A stretch of DNA of 64,000 bases from Bacillus andreraoultii (GTDB taxonomy: Bacteria > Bacillota > Bacilli > Bacillales > Caldibacillaceae). Position numbers and translations under genes: made by a program. This document shows positions 48,299 to 56,535 of the stretch, piece after piece. Below the pieces are notes generated by a model, which was not told where the DNA came from, did no database searches, and saw nothing but the letters and a program-made list of their open reading frames with translations. Every line of letters begins with the position of its first letter. The stretch's first letter is position 1. The stretch spans positions 231,876 through 295,875 of the forward strand of contig NZ_LN868937.1 in NCBI RefSeq assembly GCF_001244735.1. The letters are read 5' to 3'.

Positions 48299-49930
48299 TT
48301 ATAATGTATAGTTTTGATTGTTAATAAAATCTAGTAACCGCAATCCAATATTCATATTTAAAACATCTTCTGGATCGTCTAGGCTTAACCCCGTTAGTTC
48401 CTTAATACGGTCAATGCGATATTTGGCTGTTTTTGGGTGGATATATAATATTTCAGCTGTCAAAGTATAGTTTTGATTATTGTCTAGAAAAACTCTCAAA
48501 GTTTGGTTCAATTCAGGGTTTTTTTCTTCGACGGTAAGTAAAGAGTCAGGGATAAAAGACGCTAAATCATCAATATTACTCGTTTCCATGAAAATACGAA
48601 AAATACCTAAATCATGATAGGAAAAGATTTTATCTTGCTTCTTCGTATTTCGTAATAATTTTAATATCCCATTTGCTTGTTTGTTTGCAATTGGAAGGGT
48701 ACGAGCATCTGTTTTCGAACTAATCCCGACATTATAGTGTAAGTTTTCAAACTGACCAGATTTTATGAAAGACTGAATGGCAGAAAGAATATTATCTTTA
48801 AAAGATAAATCATCATCCGTATTAGAAATGAGAAATACAATTTTCCTCTTCTTAACGATATAAACATACTTTTTCCAAAACATTTGGATATAAGGGGTTA
48901 AATTTTTTGCGATTAAAGCTGAGTCGTTCCACTTCATATCATCAATATTAAGGTCTTTTATAATATCAACGATGACTAAATTGAATGTATCTTCTGCATG
49001 GAATTTTAAGTAGTGTAAGACTTCATACATTTCTTCCTCAGAATGAAATCGGCCAAAAATCAAGTCATTAATCAACTCATAAATATGATTTAAATTTTGC
49101 TGGGTAATTGCATATTTTTTTATTAATTCCATTTGAAGAAAGCCAACTGTATTTTCGATCGCCATGAAGTCCCGCTCTGTAATTTCTTTATTTAAAAAAT
49201 GTATCACCAATTGATATGTATCTGGTGTTAAACTTGGAATATCAACGACTAACTGTTTATTTTCCGTTTGTTTATTTATGTCAGGATAAAACACGACTTG
49301 TTCTTTATAGGAGAAGGTTGTATATCTCTTTTTTGGTAGCACAGCCTTTTGAATAACGTTAAAATGATCTAATGTTTTCTTTGTACTTACTTCAACATAT
49401 TCTCGATTTTTATAAAGACTTACATCTTTTCCGATTAGTTTCTTTAAATAAGAGATAATATCTTGTAATTTTGGCTCATTTAATGCCATTCTCGTAAGTT
49501 CTTTGTTAATGTCATAATAGTAGTCGAGAAGTACCTTATTTTTATTAATTAATGTCTCCATCACTGTTAAAATAATGGCTTCATACTTTGTCTCTTTCGT
49601 AATTTTCACTAATGGAATACTGAAACGATTACATTGTTCTTTAAAGTTTTCTGGTATTAATTGGACAAGCCGGTCTACCTTTACAATGATTGCTGAAATT
49701 CCAACTTCATCAGCTTTTAAGAAGAAGTCATTGATCTCCTTTTCAGTGAAATCCTTCAAAGCAAAAAAACTAGTAAGGATCACTTGTCCAGCATTTCCCC
49801 AGACATCAATATCGGGCCCTTCCATAACCATAATTCCAGTTACTTCATTATTAAGACCATCTATTCCAGCTATTGTCTTTGAATCTTTTAAAGAGTCGAA
49901 CGCTAACATATCATGAACGGTTAATGGCAT
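48299..49930 (-). CDS. PucR-family transcription regulator
   Basis: A 543-residue regulator. The N-terminal PucR domain (about 1-125; V-M-E-G-P-D-I, then L-T-S-F-F-A-L) is followed by a GGDEF-like/CdaR middle part. The C-terminal PucR-type helix-turn-helix is T-L-R-V-F-L-D-N-N-Q-N-Y, then I-H-P-K-T-A-K-Y-R-I-D-R-I (about 475-530). B. subtilis PucR activates purine/allantoin catabolism, so control of the divergent carbamoyltransferase operon fits. The extreme C-terminus repeats N-N-Q-N-Y-T-L, also found in the HTH. ATG with GAGGAGAT upstream. Confidence 0.88.
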   Translation of the reverse strand: MPLTVHDMLAFDSLKDSKTIAGIDGLNNEVTGIMVMEGPDIDVWGNAGQVILTSFFALKDFTEKEINDFFLKADEVGISAIIVKVDRLVQLIPENFKEQCNRFSIPLVKITKETKYEAIILTVMETLINKNKVLLDYYYDINKELTRMALNEPKLQDIISYLKKLIGKDVSLYKNREYVEVSTKKTLDHFNVIQKAVLPKKRYTTFSYKEQVVFYPDINKQTENKQLVVDIPSLTPDTYQLVIHFLNKEITERDFMAIENTVGFLQMELIKKYAITQQNLNHIYELINDLIFGRFHSEEEMYEVLHYLKFHAEDTFNLVIVDIIKDLNIDDMKWNDSALIAKNLTPYIQMFWKKYVYIVKKRKIVFLISNTDDDLSFKDNILSAIQSFIKSGQFENLHYNVGISSKTDARTLPIANKQANGILKLLRNTKKQDKIFSYHDLGIFRIFMETSNIDDLASFIPDSLLTVEEKNPELNQTLRVFLDNNQNYTLTAEILYIHPKTAKYRIDRIKELTGLSLDDPEDVLNMNIGLRLLDFINNQNYTL

Positions 49931-50209
49931 AGCTATAATCTCCTCGATTGATAGGTACTCCTTTAGTAAAATGAAAAATTTCTCTCCACGAATGAATAAA
50001 TTACTTCAAATTAACAACTCTAATGGGAGAGGTTAATATGATCCTTTCAGAAGTAAACCCTCATATTTATTATTGTAAGATACTGTACCTATACAATTGT
50101 ATTATCTCTAGTGGATAAAAAAAACGGTAATTTTTATCAATTTGTCCAGATGAAAACACTTTCCAAGAAAATTATAATTAACTCATCAAGTGAAAGGAGT
50201 CACAAACTT
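49931..50209. promoter_or_regulatory. Divergent control region of the accessory island
   Basis: Holds promoters for both directions. A perfect 12-bp palindrome ATACAATTGTAT lies at 50091-50102. CTCTCC and GGGAGAG arms flank the central part (49982-49987 and 50026-50032). A 26-codon frame with GGGAGAGG before its ATG (50038-50118) could be a leader peptide. No classical -35 precedes TATAAT (50173-50178), as expected for an activator-dependent promoter. Confidence 0.45.
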
Positions 50210-53200
50210 ATGCTATATACAATAATTAAAGAAAATAGTTATCAAGATTCCATTAATTTGATGCTATTAACGAATGCAATAAATGCGTTAGATGGTGTTA
50301 ATAAAAGTCAAATTATGATGGGTACAGATGCAAATAAAGATATTTTTAAAAATGGTGGATTATTAACACCTGAAGCTGAAAAAGCAAAAGGTAGCGATAT
50401 GGTTATCGTTATTGATGCTGACGACAAAGCAATTGTTGACCGTGCATTAGAGGAAGTTGAGCGCTTCTTAAACGACTTATCAGTAAAAGATAATGATAAA
50501 GATGCAGTAAAGAGTGCAAAAAACTGGAAAGAAGCTTTAGAAGCACTACCAGATGCTAACTTGGCACTTGTTTCCATTCCTGGGGTTTATGCTGCTGATG
50601 AAATTGAAAAAGCACTTGATAATAACTTACACGTATTCTCTTTCAGTGACAACGTTTCGATTGAAGACGAAGTACGTTTGAAAAAGAAAGCTCACGAAAA
50701 AGGTCTTCTACTTATGGGTCCTGACTGTGGAACAGGAATTATCTCTGGTATCCCAATGGCTTTCACAAATGTTGTAAAACAAGGAAATATTGGTATCGTT
50801 GGTGCTTCTGGTACAGGTATCCAAGAAGTAACAGCAATGATTGATAAATTAGGCGGCGGTGTTGTTCATGCCATCGGTACAGGAGGTCGTGACTTAAGTG
50901 ATAAAGTTGGTGCCATCACTGTTATGGATGCAATTGTTGGTCTTGAACATCATGATCCAACTGAAGTGATTGTTGTTATCTCAAAACCACCTGCACCTGC
51001 AGTAAGAGATCGTGTTGTTCAATTACTACACGATGTAAGTAAACCAGTCGTTGCCATCTTCTTAGGTGAAAAACCAGATCACCACGAAGGCGACGTATAC
51101 TTAGCACATACATTAGAAGAAACAGCTAGAATTGCAGTTGATCTTGCAAATGGTGAAAAAGTAAAACCAAACTACTACGAAGCGGTAAAACATGATGTTA
51201 CCCCTCTTCCTAGTGGTAAGACGGTTAAAGGTTTATACTCTGGTGGTACATTAGCTGCTGAAGCTGGAATGATGATTTCTGAAGCATTAGATCTTGGTGG
51301 CCTAATTAAAGAAGAAGGTTACATCTTAAAAACACATGGCTTTGAAGTAATGGACCTTGGTGATGACATCTATACACAAGGTAAACCACATCCAATGATT
51401 GACCCAGAGGTTCGGATTAACAAAATTTTAGGATATGCAAAAGATCCGGAAACAGGCGTCATTCTTCTTGACTGTGTTCTAGGTTACGGTTGCCATCCTG
51501 ACATGGCTTCAGCTCTTGCTCCAACAATTAAAGAAGCGATTGAAATAGCAAAAGCTGATGGACGCGAATTACACTTCATTGGCACAGTTGTTGGTACAAA
51601 ACAAGACCCACAAGATTACAACCAAGCAGTAAGAACATTAGAAGAAGCTGGAGTGACCGTTGAAGAAAGTAACGCAAAAGCAGTTCATCTAGCTCTTAAA
51701 TTTATGGGTAAAGAATTAGTTGAACCAGATAAAGAAGTAGTTCCCTACAATAATCCTAAAAACCCACTACCAAAATTAAGTAGTGCAGTTGATGAATTAT
51801 TAAACTCGATGCCACGAGTTATTAACATTGGTCTTGAAAGCTTCAACGAACCAATTCTTAAATACGGCGGTGAATCCGTACAATTCAATTGGAGACCAAT
51901 CGCTGGTGGGAATAAGAAATTAATCAAGATTCTTAACGCATTAAGCAAGCGAGAAGACGAAATCAATGCATGGAACGATGAAGTTATTGAACGTATGAAA
52001 AATGCACAACCATTCTTGATGGACGTTGTTCCCGCACATACGGTTATCCCAGAATTAGCGGGTAACAATAAAGTATTGCTTCATGCTGGACCACCAATCA
52101 AATGGGATGAAATGACTGGTCCAATGCAAGGTTCTTGTATCGGTGCCACACTATTTGAAGGCTGGGCATCAACAGAAGAAGAAGCAGTTAAATTACTTGA
52201 ATCTGGTGAAGTTGAGTTTATGCCATGTCATCATGCACATGCAGTAGGACCAATGGGTGGGATTACATCTGCAAATATGGCTGTGCTCGTTGTTGAAAAT
52301 AAATTAGACGGTACAAAAGCTTATTGTACAATGAACGAAGGTATTGGTAAAGTATTACGCTTTGGTGCATACTCTCAAGAAGTTGTTGATCGTCTAAAAT
52401 GGATGAAAGATGTTCTTGGACCGGTATTAAGCCAAGCAATTAAAGGTAAAGGCGATGGAATTAACATCAATGTTATCATTGCAAAAGCAATTACAATGGG
52501 TGACGAATTCCACCAAAGAAATATTGCAGCTTCTCTAATCTTCTTAAAAGAAGTTGCACCGAAAATTGTTGAACTTGATATAGAAGAATCTAAGAAAAAA
52601 GAAGTCATGCAATTCTTAGCTGATACAGACCAATTCTTCCTTAACATCATGATGGCAACTGGTAAAGTAATTGTTGACTACGCACGTCAAGTCCAAAACG
52701 GTACAGTAGTCACAACGATGACAAGAAATGGTAGAAACTTTGGAATTCGTATCAGTGGAATGGGTGATGAATGGTTTACAGCACCTGTTAATACACCAAA
52801 AGGTTTATACTTCACAGGTTTTACTGAAGAAGATGGAAACCCAGATATCGGTGACAGTGCAATCACTGAAACTGTTGGTGTCGGTGGTATGGCAATGGTT
52901 GCGGCACCTGGTGTTACTCGTTTCGTTGGTGCTGGCGGTTTTGATGATGCACTTAAAGTTTCAAATGAAATGGCAGAAATTAGCATTACTCAAAATTCCA
53001 ACTGGAGCATTCCAACTTGGGACTTCAAAGGAGCTTGCTTAGGTATCGACTTACGTAAAGTCGTTGAAACGGGTATTACTCCGCTTATCAATACTGGTAT
53101 TGCTCATAAAGAAGCAGGTGTTGGACAAGTAGGAGCAGGAACAGTTCGAGCACCACTTGCTTGTTTCGAAAAAGCACTTGAAGCATATGCAGCAAAATTA

Positions 53201-53218
53201 GGCATCGTTGTTGAATAA
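50210..53218 (+). CDS. FdrA-YlbE fusion, probable oxamate carbamoyltransferase subunits
   Basis: A 1002-residue protein joining two proteins that are separate in E. coli. Residues 1 to about 515 are FdrA/AllF, a succinyl-CoA-synthetase-like protein: CoA-binding-type G-I-V-G-A-S-G-T-G near 196-204, then G-L-Y-S-G-G-T-L-A-A-E near 339. Residues about 525-1002 are YlbE/AllG (DUF1116): P-A-H-T-V-I-P-E-L near 608 and H-H-A-H-A-V-G-P-M-G-G near 673. In E. coli FdrA, YlbE and YlbF are needed for oxamate carbamoyltransferase, which splits oxalurate to oxamate and carbamoyl phosphate. The ATG at 50210 follows GAAAGGAG; a GTG at 50111 would add 33 unlikely residues. Codons look optimised. Confidence 0.82.
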   Translation: MLYTIIKENSYQDSINLMLLTNAINALDGVNKSQIMMGTDANKDIFKNGGLLTPEAEKAKGSDMVIVIDADDKAIVDRALEEVERFLNDLSVKDNDKDAVKSAKNWKEALEALPDANLALVSIPGVYAADEIEKALDNNLHVFSFSDNVSIEDEVRLKKKAHEKGLLLMGPDCGTGIISGIPMAFTNVVKQGNIGIVGASGTGIQEVTAMIDKLGGGVVHAIGTGGRDLSDKVGAITVMDAIVGLEHHDPTEVIVVISKPPAPAVRDRVVQLLHDVSKPVVAIFLGEKPDHHEGDVYLAHTLEETARIAVDLANGEKVKPNYYEAVKHDVTPLPSGKTVKGLYSGGTLAAEAGMMISEALDLGGLIKEEGYILKTHGFEVMDLGDDIYTQGKPHPMIDPEVRINKILGYAKDPETGVILLDCVLGYGCHPDMASALAPTIKEAIEIAKADGRELHFIGTVVGTKQDPQDYNQAVRTLEEAGVTVEESNAKAVHLALKFMGKELVEPDKEVVPYNNPKNPLPKLSSAVDELLNSMPRVINIGLESFNEPILKYGGESVQFNWRPIAGGNKKLIKILNALSKREDEINAWNDEVIERMKNAQPFLMDVVPAHTVIPELAGNNKVLLHAGPPIKWDEMTGPMQGSCIGATLFEGWASTEEEAVKLLESGEVEFMPCHHAHAVGPMGGITSANMAVLVVENKLDGTKAYCTMNEGIGKVLRFGAYSQEVVDRLKWMKDVLGPVLSQAIKGKGDGININVIIAKAITMGDEFHQRNIAASLIFLKEVAPKIVELDIEESKKKEVMQFLADTDQFFLNIMMATGKVIVDYARQVQNGTVVTTMTRNGRNFGIRISGMGDEWFTAPVNTPKGLYFTGFTEEDGNPDIGDSAITETVGVGGMAMVAAPGVTRFVGAGGFDDALKVSNEMAEISITQNSNWSIPTWDFKGACLGIDLRKVVETGITPLINTGIAHKEAGVGQVGAGTVRAPLACFEKALEAYAAKLGIVVE

Positions 53219-53220
53219 AA

Positions 53221-54066
53221 ATGAGTTTCTATGAATTTGAATACGGGGTAAAAAGCAATTTTTTATCCCGTATTTTATCGAAACAACAAAATGGAAAAGT
53301 GCATAGCATCTTTCAAAGTAGCTTAAATATTCAATTTGGAAAAAGTTTAATCCATATTGGCCCTTTAGGAACACCGCTTTCTAGCTTTGGGATAAATATT
53401 CCAAAGTTGAAATTAAAAACGATATTAAACAAAGTAACGATTGGGGATACAGTAGAATCTGTTGATAGGAAGATTTTTATTAGAACATTTCAAGCGGTTT
53501 TTGTCGTTCATATAGATAAATTTACTACAATAGATTTACGTATACATCCGGCCCCAATAGATACGAGGAAATTAAAGAGAAATGCGATTTACAAGATGAT
53601 CCTTGGAATAAATTACAATACAATGTCAGGGATGATTCAATCTCAGCATGAGAAAAATATGTTATATAAGCTTCTATCATGCCGTAACGATTCTATAGTT
53701 ATTAAAGAAGTTATTCGTTATTTTTTTGGTAGAGGGATTGGATTAACTCCAAGTGGTGATGATTTTCTTTCAGGTATTGTCATGGTGGAATCGTTCTTTG
53801 CTCAAACTACTACTTGGCAATCTATGTTGGAAAAACATATAAAGGTTTATGAAACAACCGATGTTAGCTTGAATTATTACTATTCTCTTTTAAGTGGATT
53901 TGTTAGTGAAAATTTTTTGAACTTATTTCGGAACTTATATATTGATGTTTACACTACAAAGGCAAAGAGAATTGTGAAAGACGTAACAAATTATGGACAT
54001 ACATCTGGTTATGATACGTTACTCGGTATTATAGTCGCGATAAAACTAAATATATTGGAGGAGTAA
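53221..54066 (+). CDS. DUF2877 protein (YlbF/AllH type)
   Basis: A 281-residue protein. The defining segment is G-R-G-I-G-L-T-P-S-G-D-D-F-L-S-G (about 176-191), characteristic of DUF2877. It starts 2 bp after the fusion gene's stop, so translational coupling is likely; there is no strong ribosome-binding site of its own. In E. coli the neighbouring ylbF encodes the third component of the oxamate carbamoyltransferase system. The biochemical role within the complex is not established from sequence. Confidence 0.82.
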   Translation: MSFYEFEYGVKSNFLSRILSKQQNGKVHSIFQSSLNIQFGKSLIHIGPLGTPLSSFGINIPKLKLKTILNKVTIGDTVESVDRKIFIRTFQAVFVVHIDKFTTIDLRIHPAPIDTRKLKRNAIYKMILGINYNTMSGMIQSQHEKNMLYKLLSCRNDSIVIKEVIRYFFGRGIGLTPSGDDFLSGIVMVESFFAQTTTWQSMLEKHIKVYETTDVSLNYYYSLLSGFVSENFLNLFRNLYIDVYTTKAKRIVKDVTNYGHTSGYDTLLGIIVAIKLNILEE

Positions 54067-54068
54067 GT

Positions 54069-55340
54069 ATGGAGAATACAGCAAATAAAGTGAATGCGAA
54101 ACATCAGGCTGTTGAAGTCTCTGAAAAGTATTGGTGGAAAGTTGTCATATTATTTACGATTGGTTGGGCATTAATGTATGCAGACCGTACAATCTTAAAC
54201 CCAGTTCAAGCAATTATTGGAGATCAATTTGGTCTAAGCAACTCACAAATTGGTTTAATTAATAGTGTTTTCTTCTTAACATACGCGATTACACAAATTC
54301 CTGGTGGTGTCATTGGTGATAAATATGGAAGAAAAATGGTTGTTGCTGCCGGCTTTGTTCTGTTCGGTTTAACAACTGGATTAACAGGTCTTGCAGGTAC
54401 TTTTGGAATTTTCATGATTTGGCGTGCTCTTACAGGAATCGGGGAAGGTTTTTACTATGGACCACAATATGCCCTTTCTACTGAATCAATTCCAACAAAG
54501 AATTTAACTTTAGGTACAGCAATCATTAACAGTGGACAAGCTCTAGGTATTTCAGGTGGTTATTTACTATCAAGTAAATTAGTTTTACAAGATGGTGCAC
54601 ATTGGAGTCGACCATTCTATGTTATGGCTATTCCAACAATTATCGTCGGGATTTTATTCTATGTTATGCTTCATGAAAAAGTCGTTCGTCCTGAAGATAA
54701 AGGGAAGGCAACAACTCAAGCAAAATCAGAAGGTCCAAAAGAAAAAGTATCTATTGGATCAATTTTCAAAAATAGAAACTTAATATTTATCTTTATTATG
54801 TGTTTCTGTTCACTTTATGGATTCTTCGTTGTTACGACTTGGTTACCTCAATTTTTACAAGCAGAAAGAGGTTATGCAGGAACAGAAGTTGGGTTCATTT
54901 CTTCATTAGTTCCTTGGGCTTCGATTCCAGGGGCGGTTATCTTTGCACGACTATCTGACAAACTAAAGAAATCAAAACTACTAATTTTCATTCTTGTACC
55001 ATTAGCTGCCATTTCAATTGTTGCTGTAGCCAATGTTCAAAGTCATACAGCTTTAATTATTGCACTAATTTGCTATGGCTTATTCGGTAAATTAGCTCTT
55101 GATCCAATTATGGTTGCTTTTGTTACGAAACATGCACCAAAAGTGGCGTTATCTACCGCATTAAGTGCTTATAACTTTATTGGGATGACAAGTTCTATTT
55201 TAGCACCATACCTTACTGGTTGGTTTGTTGATATGATCGGTTCTATGCAAATCAGTTTCTATATTTCAGGTGTATTGTTAATTGTTGGTTTAATCTTTAT
55301 CGTCTTTACACAAGAAAACCCAACAAAACAAGTTAAGTAA
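54069..55340 (+). CDS. MFS transporter (anion:cation symporter type)
   Basis: A 423-residue membrane protein with 12 predicted helices and the MFS signature G-D-K-Y-G-R-K in loop 2-3, followed by the D-R-T-I-L-N-P start of the ACS family. A hydrophilic central loop separates the halves (about 205-230). The GGAGGAG ribosome-binding site overlaps the end of the preceding gene. Located between DUF2877 and carbamate kinase, it most likely imports the carbamoyl substrate (oxalurate, allantoate or similar); the substrate is inferred from context only. Confidence 0.83.
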   Translation: MENTANKVNAKHQAVEVSEKYWWKVVILFTIGWALMYADRTILNPVQAIIGDQFGLSNSQIGLINSVFFLTYAITQIPGGVIGDKYGRKMVVAAGFVLFGLTTGLTGLAGTFGIFMIWRALTGIGEGFYYGPQYALSTESIPTKNLTLGTAIINSGQALGISGGYLLSSKLVLQDGAHWSRPFYVMAIPTIIVGILFYVMLHEKVVRPEDKGKATTQAKSEGPKEKVSIGSIFKNRNLIFIFIMCFCSLYGFFVVTTWLPQFLQAERGYAGTEVGFISSLVPWASIPGAVIFARLSDKLKKSKLLIFILVPLAAISIVAVANVQSHTALIIALICYGLFGKLALDPIMVAFVTKHAPKVALSTALSAYNFIGMTSSILAPYLTGWFVDMIGSMQISFYISGVLLIVGLIFIVFTQENPTKQVK

Positions 55341-55366
55341 ACAAATTCTATCGAGGTGAGACAACA

Positions 55367-56338
55367 ATGGGAAAAAAAATAGTCGTTGCATTAGGTGGTA
55401 ACGCCATTTTAACAGACGATCCAACAGCACAAGGACAACAAAAAGTCCTTAAATATACAGCAGAAAAATTAGCAAATCTAGTTAAACAAGGTCACCAATT
55501 AGTTGTTACACACGGAAATGGTCCACAAGTAGGGAACTTATTAAACCAACAACTTGCTGCAAATTCAGAGAAGAACCCAGCTTTACCACTAGATACATGT
55601 GTTGCAATGACTCAAGGTAGTATTGGCTATTGGACACAAAATGCATTAAATGAAGTATTCCAACAACAAAATATAAAAAAACAAGCAGTCTCTGTAGTTA
55701 CACAATGTTTGGTTGATAAAAATGACCCAGCATTTAAAAATCCGGCTAAACCTGTAGGTCCTTTCTTAACGGAAGAAGAAGCAAAAGCAGCTCACACACA
55801 AGATGGAGCTACTTATAAAGAAGATGCAGGTCGCGGATTTAGAAAAGTTGTTCCTTCTCCAAAACCAAAAGCAATTATTGAATATCCAATGGTAAAAAAC
55901 TTAATTGAAAGTGGCTTTGTTACAATTTCAGCTGGCGGTGGTGGCGTACCTGTTATTGAAACAGAAACAGGCTACCAAGGAGTAGAAGCGGTTATCGACA
56001 AAGACTTTGCTGCTGCAAAATTAGCAGAAATGCTCGAAGCAGATTACTTTATTATCCTTACAGGGGTAGACAATGTATATATTAACTTTGGTAAGGAAAA
56101 TCAACAAAAACTTGAAGATGTCCATATTTCTGAGTTAAAAGAATATATCGATCAAAATCAATTTGCTGCAGGCAGTATGTTACCAAAAGTAGAAGCGGTT
56201 ATTGAATTTCTAGAAAATCGCCCACAAGCAGCTGCAATTATTACATCTTTAGAAAACCTAGAAAACCTTAAAAATGGATTGACAGGAACCGTTGTTAGAA
56301 ATAGCCATTTACGGATGGTTAGCGATATGCATAACTAA
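55367..56338 (+). CDS. arcC: Carbamate kinase
   Basis: A 323-residue amino-acid-kinase-fold enzyme making ATP from ADP and carbamoyl phosphate. Signatures are V-V-A-L-G-G-N-A-I near the N-terminus, [11 protein letters not shown], and K-D-F-A-A-A-K-L-A. No arginine deiminase genes (arcA, arcB) are nearby. In E. coli a carbamate kinase (YbcF/AllK) serves allantoin catabolism in the same way. Its place after the carbamoyltransferase genes supports ATP recovery as its role. ATG with GAGGTGAG upstream. Confidence 0.95.
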   Translation: MGKKIVVALGGNAILTDDPTAQGQQKVLKYTAEKLANLVKQGHQLVVTHGNGPQVGNLLNQQLAANSEKNPALPLDTCVAMTQGSIGYWTQNALNEVFQQQNIKKQAVSVVTQCLVDKNDPAFKNPAKPVGPFLTEEEAKAAHTQDGATYKEDAGRGFRKVVPSPKPKAIIEYPMVKNLIESGFVTISAGGGGVPVIETETGYQGVEAVIDKDFAAAKLAEMLEADYFIILTGVDNVYINFGKENQQKLEDVHISELKEYIDQNQFAAGSMLPKVEAVIEFLENRPQAAAIITSLENLENLKNGLTGTVVRNSHLRMVSDMHN

Positions 56339-56358
56339 AGCTATTGGTATATAAATAA

Positions 56359-56399
56359 GGAACTGGAATGAACCATTTCAGTTCCTATCCAACATTATT
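56359..56399 (+). terminator. Hairpin after carbamate kinase
   Basis: GGAACTGGAATG/CATTTCAGTTCC stem of 12 bp (one G-T) with an AAC loop, but only a weak T-run (TATCCAACATTATTT). Possibly partial termination before the symporter gene; it overlaps the start of the small frame at 56368. Confidence 0.5.
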
Positions 56400-56475
56400 T
56401 AAAACACTAGAAGCTCGTAACGAAACGGGTGAAGTACGCCAAGGCATTTACGATTGCATTGTACAAGCGGTATAA
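56368..56475 (+). CDS. Possible 35-residue small protein or gene remnant
   Basis: ATG at 56368 with AAGGA upstream; reads M-N-H-F-S-S-Y-P-T-L-F-K-T-L-E-A-R-N-E-T, then G-E-V-R-Q-G-I-Y-D-C-I-V-Q-A-V and stop. The composition looks protein-like and soluble. I recognise no family; it could be the tail of a deleted enzyme. Confidence 0.35.
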   Translation: MNHFSSYPTLFKTLEARNETGEVRQGIYDCIVQAV

Positions 56476-56535
56476 ATGCACGTATGGAGTGATAAAAATT
56501 CACGAAATTTCCAGCAGGGGCTAGGAGAGGGTAAG

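Noticed and set aside
50210-53218. Succinyl-CoA synthetase alpha/beta fusion
   Set aside because: The N-terminal half has the fold, but the C-terminal half carries DUF1116 (YlbE) motifs and the neighbours are DUF2877 and carbamate kinase.
55367-56338. Arginine deiminase (arc) operon
   Set aside because: Carbamate kinase is present, but no arginine deiminase, ornithine carbamoyltransferase or arginine/ornithine antiporter lies nearby; the neighbours fit oxamate carbamoyltransferase instead.
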